Of a stretch of DNA of 41,007 nucleotides, positions 1-5,916 are shown one piece after another (the stretch's first letter is position 1; each line of letters starts with the position of its first letter). Source of the DNA: a virus; IMG/VR virus record IMGVR_UViG_3300030419_002210, positions 1 through 41,007 of that record. The stretch is one strand, 5' to 3'. The notes beneath the pieces were generated by a model that did not search any database, was not told the origin of the DNA, and saw only the letters and a list, made by a program, of their open reading frames with translations. Both the position numbers and the translations under genes were made by a program.

Positions 1-43
1 CGCATCTCTCAGGAGACGGTACGACTTCAATTTCAGTTATCAT
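1..43 (-). CDS. Partial duplicate: first 14 codons of the 40-aa early protein
   Basis: The ATG (reverse of 41-43) begins the same frame that is complete at 40839-40961. Only its 5' part is present here because the contig is cut at this point. It overlaps the end of the upstream 53-aa gene. See the full copy for description. Confidence 0.6.
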   Translation of the reverse strand, partial: MITEIEVVPSPERC

Positions 44-89
44 TTCTACTCTGGATCTCCAACCTGCTACCGAATGCTAGCATCTCGTT
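1..89. repeat. Left copy of 89-bp terminal direct repeat (assembly overlap)
   Basis: These 89 bases match the last 89 bases of the window at 87 of 89 positions. The differences are at positions 51 (C here, T in the right copy) and 54 (G here, A in the right copy). Such an end overlap is what a circular or circularly permuted phage genome gives when assembled as a linear contig. The mismatches fall in the 53-aa gene at 33-194 and both are synonymous. The unique genome length would be about 40,918 bp. A true short terminal repeat is possible but less likely, because the repeat cuts through coding genes. Confidence 0.85.
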
Positions 90-194
90 TACAATTTTCT
101 GTCCCCGTTCTTCTGGGATTTCTGTTTCTACAATCCGCATTGCAAATCTGAACATTCCTTGCCAATCAGGTTCTACTAAGATATCTTCTGGCAT
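33..194 (-). CDS. Small early protein, 53 aa, unknown function
   Basis: ATG at 194 with an AAAGGA-type ribosome site 8 nt upstream, TGA at 33-35. I do not recognise the product, which is acidic at both ends with no signal peptide or metal motif. Support for it being real is good: it lies 66 nt downstream of a strong promoter (260-288), and it is followed with overlap by another small frame. The right-hand copy of its 3' half differs at two codons, ATC/ATT (Ile) and CAG/CAA (Gln), both silent. Silent-only differences suggest purifying selection on a real protein. It is likely the first gene of the transcript that runs across the contig join into the early cluster. Confidence 0.65.
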   Translation of the reverse strand: MPEDILVEPDWQGMFRFAMRIVETEIPEERGQKIVNEMLAFGSRLEIQSRNDN

Positions 195-237
195 TCTGAT
201 CGTCCTTTCTACTCTAGTTCTCTAATCTAGTATTCTA
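194..237. repeat. 13-bp phased TTCTA motif, leader segment
   Basis: TTCTG 194, TTCTA 207, CTCTA 220, TTCTA 233: exact 13-bp steps within the untranslated leader of the 53-aa gene. This is one of several segments in the same phased pattern; the best is at 401-572. A further piece lies at 314-354 (GTCTA 314, TTCTA 325, TTCTA 338, GTCTA 350). Confidence 0.6.
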
Positions 238-252
238 TACACATTTTGTGTA
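238..252 (-). promoter_or_regulatory. Perfect stem-loop at the predicted 5' end of the early transcript
   Basis: TACACA, three-base loop, TGTGTA: a perfect 6-bp inverted repeat immediately downstream of the -10 box at 260-265, so the transcript would begin at or within a few bases of this hairpin. A second promoter (38723-38751) has the same arrangement. 5'-terminal stem-loops are known to protect phage and bacterial mRNAs from degradation; that role here is inference. Confidence 0.5.
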
Positions 253-259
253 CTATTCT

Positions 260-288
260 ATTATACCATAATCCCCTCTAAATTGCAA
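260..288 (-). promoter_or_regulatory. Sigma70-like early promoter (TTGCAA, 17 bp, TATAAT)
   Basis: On the - strand: -35 TTGCAA (283-288), a 17-bp spacer ending in TTATGG, and a consensus -10 TATAAT (260-265). The TGG before the -10 box gives an extended -10. The spacer length is optimal. It drives the 53-aa gene at 33-194 and, across the contig join, probably the small-gene cluster below 40961. The same box set recurs at 38723-38751. Confidence 0.75.
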
Positions 289-400
289 GTTTTTCTTATT
301 CTCTATTTTTACTGTCTAACTTATTTCTATTGTTTATTTCTACTGTCCAGTCTAGCGAGCTGGAATTTTTTACTCTCCAGACTGAAGAGCCTTTGGAGCC

Positions 401-572
401 TTCTAATCCCGCTTTCCAGTGCGAAATTCTAATGCGAAATTCTAAGCCAGGTTTCTAACCTAAAATTCTAACGCTATTTTCTAACCTCCTTTCTACTATG
501 AAATTCTAGCCAAAATTCTAAGCTCATTTTCTACTGTTTCCCTTCGATGGTAATTTCTAACATAACCTTCTG
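401..572. repeat. Core of 12-13 bp phased TTCTA (TAGAA) array
   Basis: TTCTA starts at 427, 440, 453, 466, 479, 491, 504, 516 and 529, so the steps are 13, 13, 13, 13, 12, 13, 12, 13. Flanking members in register are TTCTA 401, TTCCA 414, TTCGA 543, TTCTA 555 and TTCTG 568. The bases between the pentamers are not conserved beyond a tendency to AAC or AAG just after TTCT. A chance pentamer of this composition would be expected well under once in 170 bp. No open frame covers the array, and 13 nt is not a multiple of three. It lies in the 440-bp gene-free stretch 195-634 between the early promoter and the 111-aa gene. The function is unknown; iteron, rut-like or RNA-protein sites are all possible. 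Confidence 0.85.
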
Positions 573-634
573 GAATAGTGTTAGCGTATGGGTACCGGCT
601 ATTTCTAACCGATACCCATTTCTAGGCTAACTCT

Positions 635-970
635 CTACTTCTGAAGTTGGTCACGCTGTTCTTGCGTAGTCTTCATGATTAGAAGTTGACCGTCACTCTC
701 TGCGAAGCGGTATACCCTACCAATCCCGTACTCTTTCTTTCCGAGCTTTCCAATGTAAGCCTTGACTTGTTTTACCGTATCAGTCACGCCATTGCCAAAT
801 TCTGACTCTAGCATTGAGATAGGCAATCCAACCATTTCACCATCGCGAATTTCTGCGACAAAATCGTCCAAACTCGCGTACATTGACTCTCTGCCCTCAC
901 GCTGTCGCGCTTCACTCCACTCTTCAGTGCTAACCGGGGTTGAGACTGCATTCCAATCTATTCCGTTCAT
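635..970 (-). CDS. Hypothetical early protein, 111 aa
   Basis: ATG at 970 preceded by GGAG with an 8-nt spacer; TAG stop. The product is charged and soluble with no transmembrane segment. Its middle and C-terminal half (predicted helices, then strands rich in Gly/Lys) could be a small DNA-binding fold, but no diagnostic motif is visible. It is the first gene on the early side of the divergent control region and its 3' end runs directly into the phased TTCTA array. Its position next to the putative origin/control region makes a regulatory or replication role possible, which is inference only. Confidence 0.7.
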   Translation of the reverse strand: MNGIDWNAVSTPVSTEEWSEARQREGRESMYASLDDFVAEIRDGEMVGLPISMLESEFGNGVTDTVKQVKAYIGKLGKKEYGIGRVYRFAESDGQLLIMKTTQEQRDQLQK

Positions 971-1046
971 TTTTGTTTCTCCATTGAAACTCTTTTTTGT
1001 AATTCCGCTCCGGAACTACTGACTAAAAGTCTAGCATAAAACAACA

Positions 1047-1121
1047 CTCTAATTCTACATATTGCAATCTAATTTTACTCAATATCGCTAAATTCTACCC
1101 TAATTCTATACTTTTGCTCTA
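1047..1121. repeat. Further phased TTCTA motifs upstream of the early gene
   Basis: CTCTA 1047, TTCTA 1053, ATCTA 1067, TTCTA 1093, TTCTA 1104 and CTCTA 1117, with CTCTA 1209 and TTCTA 1222 further on. Spacings of 11, 13 and 26 continue the period, less perfectly than at 401-572. A TTCTA-like leader therefore exists on both sides of the 111-aa gene. A TTGCAA box at 1062-1067 lies here but has no convincing -10 partner at 16-18 bp. Confidence 0.45.
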
Positions 1122-1390
1122 TAATGCGGGATTCTCTGAGGTACGCGCGTCTCTAGACTCTGACATAAAACGATGGCGCGAAATGCTGCCCTAACGGTAT
1201 ACCCTCCCCTCTATTTCTATTTTCTAAACGATAATTTTGCCAATAAAGGGAGTCACATATAATCGCCACAGTTTTTTGAACTTGTCTGGAAAACCCTACT
1301 CCGGGGCATGTGTGAGCATTCCAAATTGCATATTTAGAAACTGTCCCCGGGGTTTGGAATGTATTCTAATTTTTTAGAATGATTCAAGAT

Positions 1391-1408
1391 GGAATCTCAG
1401 GAATCTCA
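1391..1408. repeat. Tandem 9-bp repeat GGAATCTCA
   Basis: Two exact abutting copies (1391-1399, 1400-1408), with a third copy at 1650-1658 and a partial GGAATC just after the tandem. It contains TCTCA, part of the TGAGAC/GTCTCA word that is dense in this region. Confidence 0.6.
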
Positions 1409-1482
1409 GGGGAATCCGGGGCTGGTCTCAACCTAAATACCCCGGCACATTTATATATATAAGGGCACGCAAATGTCCTGCT

Positions 1483-1511
1483 TTGACTACAGAGAGCCGT
1501 TCAATTAAAAT
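1483..1511 (+). promoter_or_regulatory. Sigma70-like late promoter (TTGACT, 17 bp, TAAAAT)
   Basis: -35 TTGACT (1483-1488), optimal 17-bp spacer, -10 TAAAAT (1506-1511). The predicted start is near 1518. No gene with a good ribosome site follows for over 400 bp. Instead an intrinsic terminator lies about 105 nt downstream, so this promoter makes either a short RNA or a leader that must be read through to reach the late genes. Confidence 0.65.
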
Positions 1512-1517
1512 AGAGGT

Positions 1518-1624
1518 GTTCGGGTAACTGATGGTTTTACTCCTTTCTACTTCAGTTGCTTGGTCGTTTCTCTATAGAAGGCCCGGTTCAGTTTCTTCTC
1601 TCTTTCTTGGCTGACCGGGTTTTT
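1518..1624 (+). ncRNA. Candidate ~105-nt RNA: terminated leader or small RNA
   Basis: The stretch is bounded by the promoter at 1483-1511 and the terminator at 1582-1624. Inside is only a 27-codon ATG frame with no well-placed ribosome site. The layout parallels the known lambda pR'-tR' arrangement, where a short 6S RNA ends at a terminator unless an antiterminator acts. Alternatives are a trans-acting small RNA or a leader-peptide attenuator. The ends are predicted from consensus boxes only. Confidence 0.4.
1582..1624 (+). terminator. Intrinsic terminator upstream of the late operon
   Basis: The stem pairs CCCGGT(t)CAG (1582-1591) with CTGACCGGG (1611-1619), with one bulged T. The loop is a 19-nt pyrimidine-rich segment, followed by five T then CTATTT. 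The GC-rich stem and T run are typical of Rho-independent termination on the + strand. No protein gene precedes it, which points to a regulated leader or small RNA. Confidence 0.6.
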
Positions 1625-1673
1625 CTATTTAACCCGCCCCCAAACCCCCGGAATCTCACAGCCCGGGATTTTG

Positions 1674-1714
1674 TCTCATTAATATATATATATAAGGGGG
1701 CATGAGATTTTTTT
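1674..1714 (+). terminator. Terminator-like hairpin with seven-T run
   Basis: TCTCAT (1674-1679) pairs with ATGAGA (1702-1707), immediately followed by seven T (1708-1714). The stem is short and AT-rich with a 22-nt loop, so as a terminator it is weak. Both arms are also part of the TGAGAC/TCTCA site family, so this could be an operator instead. Confidence 0.35.
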
Positions 1715-1752
1715 AGTGAGACTTTTTAAAACCCCGACATTACAATCTTAAC

Positions 1753-1782
1753 TTGTATGGAATACCCTACAATTCTTATTAT
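1753..1782 (+). promoter_or_regulatory. Possible second late promoter (TTGTAT, 18 bp, TATTAT)
   Basis: -35-like TTGTAT (1753-1758) and -10-like TATTAT (1777-1782) with an 18-bp spacer. The predicted start near 1789 is just before the palindrome 1802-1814. It would supply the zinc-ribbon and terminase genes if the first promoter is attenuated. Only moderate consensus match. Confidence 0.35.
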
Positions 1783-1801
1783 GTCTCACATGGGAATGTC
1801 C

Positions 1802-1820
1802 TGAGACAGTCTCATTTTTT
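1802..1820 (+). promoter_or_regulatory. Palindromic TGAGAC-A-GTCTCA followed by six T
   Basis: A perfect palindrome around one base (1802-1814) followed by TTTTTT (1815-1820). As DNA it looks like a dimer-binding operator; as RNA it gives a 5-bp stem with a 3-nt loop plus a T run, a minimal terminator. It lies just downstream of the possible promoter at 1753-1782, a classic repressor position. Confidence 0.45.
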
Positions 1821-1954
1821 AGTAGGCGGTGGGACACTTTTAAATGTCCTGCTACCCCTACCTTACAATCATGTATACTGAGGATACCCATAAAATCTCA
1901 AAATGTCTCATGTCCCACTCATAGGTGAGACTGAGACAAAAATGGAAAATAAGT

Positions 1955-2377
1955 ATGGTTTCTAAGATTAAAGATAAGTGTGTTAGATGTTCAGGTTTCG
2001 TTACTATAGATAGGTATGAAGAAACGAAGCTGTGCCTAAACTGTGGTTGGAGAGATGTAGAAGTAAATTCCGCAGCTATATTTCATTACATGCTTAATGG
2101 AGCATTAAAATATCTTGACCCCGCAGATAAAGGGGACAGATTGATAATGAAGAGATTCTTGTCGATGTGCCCGGGGTCTCACTCCTTTGTTTATAGAAGT
2201 AAGAATAATAAGGATGCTTCTGGACGAATTAGGTATAGTGGTGAATGTAAAACTTGCTGTAAGATAGTATCGTCTACACAAGAGGGGCGTTCTCACAAAC
2301 ATACACCCCCGGCTTCTCTTCAAAATAAAATCTGGGAGCATTTGAATTGGTCAATACCCTTAAGCAAACTGCTGTAG
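1955..2377 (+). CDS. Zinc-ribbon protein, 140 aa, first gene of the late block
   Basis: The N-terminus carries a CxxC pair (Cys-Val-Arg-Cys) and a second CxxC (Cys-Leu-Asn-Cys) about 20 residues later, the usual pattern of a treble-clef or zinc-ribbon. Further Cys residues (CKTCC) lie in the C-terminal half. The ATG at 1955 was chosen because the fold starts right after it; a GTG at 1925 in frame would add 10 residues and would overlap the TGAGAC repeats. Its 3' end overlaps the terminase start by 31 nt. Its position directly upstream of the terminase suggests DNA binding, perhaps in packaging or as a late regulator. I cannot assign a family. Confidence 0.7.
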   Translation: MVSKIKDKCVRCSGFVTIDRYEETKLCLNCGWRDVEVNSAAIFHYMLNGALKYLDPADKGDRLIMKRFLSMCPGSHSFVYRSKNNKDASGRIRYSGECKTCCKIVSSTQEGRSHKHTPPASLQNKIWEHLNWSIPLSKLL

Positions 2378-4002
2378 AGGAAGAAATTCAATTCTATAAG
2401 GGTGTTGTATATGAAGCAGCCAGTGGAAACGTCAAGCCATTAATCGAGCATGTCCTTAAAGTACAGAACAAGGACGGAGATTTAGTTCCACTTAGGTTTA
2501 ATCCTGCTCAAGAATACTATTGGAATAAACGTACTGAGACCGATATTATTCTCAAAGCGGCTCAGATGGGGTTTAGTACCCTTGTTATTGCTGAGTTCTT
2601 TGCAGAATGTATGGTAATTCCGGGAATCGAGTGCATCATTGTTGCACAAAGAGATGAATCTGTACGAGAACTTTTTCAAATAATTAATACTTTTATGGCT
2701 TCTATGCCTCCGTACTTTAGACCACAGCTAACTAAAGATACTGAAAGTACTATTATCTTTGATCATTCGGCAGTAGCCCCCGGGCTTTCTAGTAGGATTA
2801 CAACTGGAACTATACGTAGTGATACTGTAGGTAGAGGTAGACCGAGACACCGAGCATTATTTACTGAGGTAGCTTTCTACCCAAAGGAAGCCCAGAAGAT
2901 AATGTCAGGTCTGATTGCTCGTTTACCACGGGGAAGAAGCCGACTTGTATTAGAGAGTACTGCTGATGGACAAGCCGGGCATTTCTTTGAACTCTGGCAA
3001 GCAGCTACAACTGGGGGTGAGTATGAAGACACTCCTCAAGTTACGTATACCGGGCACTTTATTCCGTGGTATATGGCTCCTGAATATAAGTATCCAATGA
3101 TTGTTGGAGATACTTGGGGACAACCTATAGTCGAATACACCGAACACGAACAGTACCTTAAATTAAAGTATGATCTATCAGATGATCAGCTTAGATGGCG
3201 ACGATGGCAAATAGCTACTCTTGGCGAAGATATGTTCAAGCAGGAGTTCCCGGAAACTGCGGATGAAGCATTCCTTCCAGTAGGTAGTGCTGTTTTTGAA
3301 CCTAATCTTATAGACCGTAACTCATACCATATAAAACCCGCAGTAACTAATATAAATAATTTTGATGTATGGAAGACGCCTGAGTTCCAACGTACTTATA
3401 TTATTTCTATAGACCAAGCCAGTGGCGAGCAACGAGATCCTAATAATAGACCTTTAGATTTTTCTGCAATTACTGTTTGGGACTCGGTTACTTTAGAACA
3501 AATGGCAACATTTAGAAGCCGAGAAGTTACTGCTAAAGAATTAGCAAAAGTGGTTTCAGAGATATCAGAGATATATAATCACGGTTTGATAGTTCCTGAA
3601 TCTAACTTAGCTAAATTTGGATTTATCGACTGGTTACTTGAGTACGGGGTAAAACATATTTATATGCACCGTTCACCTAATACTCAAAAAGTTTCTCCGG
3701 GATATCCTATGACTGTAGCAACTAAACCTGCATTGAAAGATAATTTTAAAAATATTCTTGATACGGAAGGTGGATGCACACTACATTCTGAAAACCTTCT
3801 ACGGGAGTTGCGAAACTACAGGTTCCTAAAAGGAGCGGGGATGCGTTCTATGGGTGCGGCTCCCGGAGGGAATGACGATGAATTGATTACAGCTTTCATT
3901 GCGTTTGATCCAGAAGTAAGGTCTCAGGCATATAGTACTATTTCAGCTCAAGCAGGATTGAATAGAAAGCGCGCAGTAAGAACTGCAAAAGTTTTTAGTT
4001 GA
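2347..4002 (+). CDS. terL: Terminase large subunit
   Basis: 551 aa, the ATP-driven DNA packaging motor with a nuclease domain. The N-terminal ATPase has a deviant Walker A of the K-x-x-Q-M-G-F-S-T type at residues 70-78, common in phage terminases, and an acidic Walker B around residues 168-175 (LFTEVAF). The C-terminal RNase H-like nuclease shows the first Asp in SIDQASG (about residue 355), then PESN, and a final Asp pair in DDELITAF near residue 515. The start is TTG at 2347 with GGGAG 8 nt upstream; there is no ATG before the Walker A. The next gene, portal, follows after 6 nt, the standard head-module order. Confidence 0.93.
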   Translation: MVNTLKQTAVEEEIQFYKGVVYEAASGNVKPLIEHVLKVQNKDGDLVPLRFNPAQEYYWNKRTETDIILKAAQMGFSTLVIAEFFAECMVIPGIECIIVAQRDESVRELFQIINTFMASMPPYFRPQLTKDTESTIIFDHSAVAPGLSSRITTGTIRSDTVGRGRPRHRALFTEVAFYPKEAQKIMSGLIARLPRGRSRLVLESTADGQAGHFFELWQAATTGGEYEDTPQVTYTGHFIPWYMAPEYKYPMIVGDTWGQPIVEYTEHEQYLKLKYDLSDDQLRWRRWQIATLGEDMFKQEFPETADEAFLPVGSAVFEPNLIDRNSYHIKPAVTNINNFDVWKTPEFQRTYIISIDQASGEQRDPNNRPLDFSAITVWDSVTLEQMATFRSREVTAKELAKVVSEISEIYNHGLIVPESNLAKFGFIDWLLEYGVKHIYMHRSPNTQKVSPGYPMTVATKPALKDNFKNILDTEGGCTLHSENLLRELRNYRFLKGAGMRSMGAAPGGNDDELITAFIAFDPEVRSQAYSTISAQAGLNRKRAVRTAKVFS

Positions 4003-4008
4003 GGACTC

Positions 4009-5916
4009 ATGGCAATTTTAATTAACAGTGATGGTGTTCGTAAACGTGTAGAAATACTTACACAAAAACATGCAGGTCGCGTTTCACGGCAAAAAGATAT
4101 TATTGCTCTTACTAGAGGAATTGACCCCCGAACTGTAAACGATGCTACTCAGGAATGGGAACGACTTAGAGCATTAGAAGATAGTAATGTTCCTCTTAGA
4201 ACTAACGACCCTACTTCTTATCTTGACCTAAGTAATCACCTTTTATCGGGACAACCTGTTGAGTGGAGTCTTCCACGACATTCTCGTATTAGTGAAGATG
4301 TAGAGTTAAGTTACGGAAAAGCGGAACGTCTTATATCAACATTCTTTCATATGAACGATGTTCGTCTTGTAAAAAAAGGTAAATCTCGTTTTGAACGTGC
4401 TGTTGCTGATGCAGCTAATCGTCTTGGAATGGTATGTGTTTATAAACGAGCCGTAACAATTAACGGTGCTTTGACAATAATCATGGAGCCGTGGAATCCA
4501 CTAACTGTATTTGAACGCACAGATGATTATGGGGTTGCGGAGATAGCCCGTTCTTTCAAAGCACACCCTGTAGATTTATTGTTACTTTCTGAACAAGAGC
4601 CTACAGGATGGGATACTAATGTTGTTAGTAATTGGATTCGGGATGATATTGAGGAAGTTAATCTTGTTGAGTACTATACCCGACATTTCGATGGTTCCGG
4701 TAATGGCGTTGTTAGACACTCTGTCATCGTAAGTGATGGAGGAAACAGTAATCGAGATTCAACCTATAGTGGTTTGCAGGTTGCAGGTAGCCAAGCAGGA
4801 ACAGTTAGAGAACTAACTGAAGTAGAGTTTGACACCATTCCAGTTGAGATAAGGCACTTCAATGGGGAAGCATTTCCGCATAACGCTGATTGGAGACAGT
4901 CTCAAAGTATTTTAGAGTCTAACTATAATATTTATCTTTTCCACAACGATAACCTTAAAAGAATAGAAGATCATCGAGATAGACAACTTGCTTTAAAGGT
5001 ACAAGAAAATACTCTTGGAGGTGCCCCCGGGCCTGCTGATGCAGGGGATCTTGCGCGTAATGACGAAATTGGGGTCTTTACTTATAGAGTAGGTGAAGGT
5101 TTTAATTATGTTAACACTCCCGGATTTGACCCTTCATTAAGTATTTTAGAACAACAGTGGCCCGGAATGATTCAGAGAGGGGGTGTTCCGTATGTTATGC
5201 ACGGAGGAGTAGACGTAAATCTTTCAGGGTTTGCTATATTCCAACTCCTCAATGCTGCACTTGCATCTGTAGGAGAAACTAAAGTAGTACTTGAAGATCT
5301 TTATAGTAGTTTAGGTAAATGGGTTCTTGATACTTTCAAGTCGGACTCAGCGAACTCTATTGAGGGAGTCGGGTTTAATGCTTCTGCAAATAATAACGAG
5401 TACTTTCATGAGCCAGAAATAACTGCTGATGAAATGCCTGACTTTACAGATGTTAGAGGTAAGATAAATCTATCTCAGCCTAGTGATCTTATCGAGCGTG
5501 TAAATATTGCTCGGACTGCTAATCCGGGAGGTCAGGCACTATTTACTACTAAGACTATGTACGAAGAGTTGTTTACTGATATTGTTCACGACGCTGCGGG
5601 AGAAAGTCTTGCAGTTGAAGAACAGAATGTATTACAACTTCCAGTTATGCAAATGCTTCGTGCTAGGGCAAGGTTAGTAGAACTTCAACAGCAAAGTCTA
5701 ATGGCAGGGAATCAGTATGACGCTGATGCTATTGCTGCACAGATACAACTTATTGAACAGAGTATTGCTGGAACTACAGGTGGTGCTACTCCACAGCAGA
5801 ATCAACAGCAGGGAAACCCTAACCCTGACCAACGTGTAATGTCTACTGAAATGCGACAACCTAATGGTATCGGGCCTACTGCTAACGGAGCAGTTCCGCA
5901 GGAAGGTGCAGTTTAA
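4009..5916 (+). CDS. Portal protein
   Basis: 635 aa, directly after the large terminase. Portal proteins form the dodecameric ring through which DNA enters the head. The N-terminal half has the mixed alpha/beta pattern and tyrosine/aspartate-rich loops seen in phage portals. A long helical region with glutamine repeats (QQQ runs near residues 560-610) forms the C-terminus, where barrel or crown helices are expected. I identify it by size, position and overall pattern rather than by one motif. An ATG start with the next ATG immediately after its TAA stop implies a tightly coupled operon. Confidence 0.8.
   Translation: MAILINSDGVRKRVEILTQKHAGRVSRQKDIIALTRGIDPRTVNDATQEWERLRALEDSNVPLRTNDPTSYLDLSNHLLSGQPVEWSLPRHSRISEDVELSYGKAERLISTFFHMNDVRLVKKGKSRFERAVADAANRLGMVCVYKRAVTINGALTIIMEPWNPLTVFERTDDYGVAEIARSFKAHPVDLLLLSEQEPTGWDTNVVSNWIRDDIEEVNLVEYYTRHFDGSGNGVVRHSVIVSDGGNSNRDSTYSGLQVAGSQAGTVRELTEVEFDTIPVEIRHFNGEAFPHNADWRQSQSILESNYNIYLFHNDNLKRIEDHRDRQLALKVQENTLGGAPGPADAGDLARNDEIGVFTYRVGEGFNYVNTPGFDPSLSILEQQWPGMIQRGGVPYVMHGGVDVNLSGFAIFQLLNAALASVGETKVVLEDLYSSLGKWVLDTFKSDSANSIEGVGFNASANNNEYFHEPEITADEMPDFTDVRGKINLSQPSDLIERVNIARTANPGGQALFTTKTMYEELFTDIVHDAAGESLAVEEQNVLQLPVMQMLRARARLVELQQQSLMAGNQYDADAIAAQIQLIEQSIAGTTGGATPQQNQQQGNPNPDQRVMSTEMRQPNGIGPTANGAVPQEGAV

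Larger units (their letters stand above)
1452..1853. repeat. Two dispersed direct repeats, 14 bp and 12 bp
   Basis: TATATATATAAGGG is present at 1452-1465 and 1685-1698. AAATGTCCTGCT is present at 1471-1482 and 1842-1853, with a partial AATGTCCTG near 1794. In the left copy the two words lie together just upstream of the promoter at 1483-1511. This suggests duplicated regulatory modules, or an AT-rich unwinding element with flanking sites. Confidence 0.55.
1425..1937. promoter_or_regulatory. Cluster of nine TGAGAC/GTCTCA sites (candidate operators)
   Basis: GTCTCA at 1425, 1673, 1783, 1809 and 1905; TGAGAC at 1717, 1802, 1926 and 1932. About 0.25 would be expected by chance for one hexamer on both strands in 513 bp. 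The pair at 1802-1814 forms a palindrome with a single central base, and the pair at 1926-1937 is an abutting direct repeat just before the first late gene. This resembles binding sites of a phage regulator controlling the late operon. The protein is unknown; the LuxR-type HTH protein at 26928-27209 is one candidate by inference only. Confidence 0.55.
971..1954. other. Divergent control region without a recognisable gene (984 bp)
   Basis: No credible protein gene lies between the early gene starting at 970 and the late gene starting at 1955. The stretch holds phased TTCTA motifs (1047-1121), an exact tandem of the 9-mer GGAATCTCA (1391-1408, third copy 1650-1658), and the palindrome CCCCGGGG (1345-1352). 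A 14-mer TATATATATAAGGG occurs twice (1452-1465, 1685-1698) and a 12-mer AAATGTCCTGCT occurs twice (1471-1482, 1842-1853). There are also nine TGAGAC/GTCTCA sites, a strong + strand promoter and three terminator-like hairpins. It separates early and late transcription and is the best candidate for a replication origin. Confidence 0.7.

Noticed and set aside
401-572. CRISPR array
   Set aside because: Repeat unit is only 5 conserved bases in 12-13; no 20-40 bp repeats or spacers, and no cas genes. The Cas4-like nuclease lies in a recombination module.
1062-1067. TTGCAA as a third copy of the early promoter -35
   Set aside because: No -10-like hexamer at 16-18 bp on the - strand; the nearest TATGCT is 23 bp away.
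1120-1125. + strand TATAAT as a promoter
   Set aside because: No -35-like sequence at 15-19 bp and no extended -10; same for TATAAT at 1258-1263.
1534-1617. 27-codon ATG frame inside the leader RNA
   Set aside because: No ribosome site at usable spacing and it runs through the terminator stem; kept only as a remote leader-peptide option.
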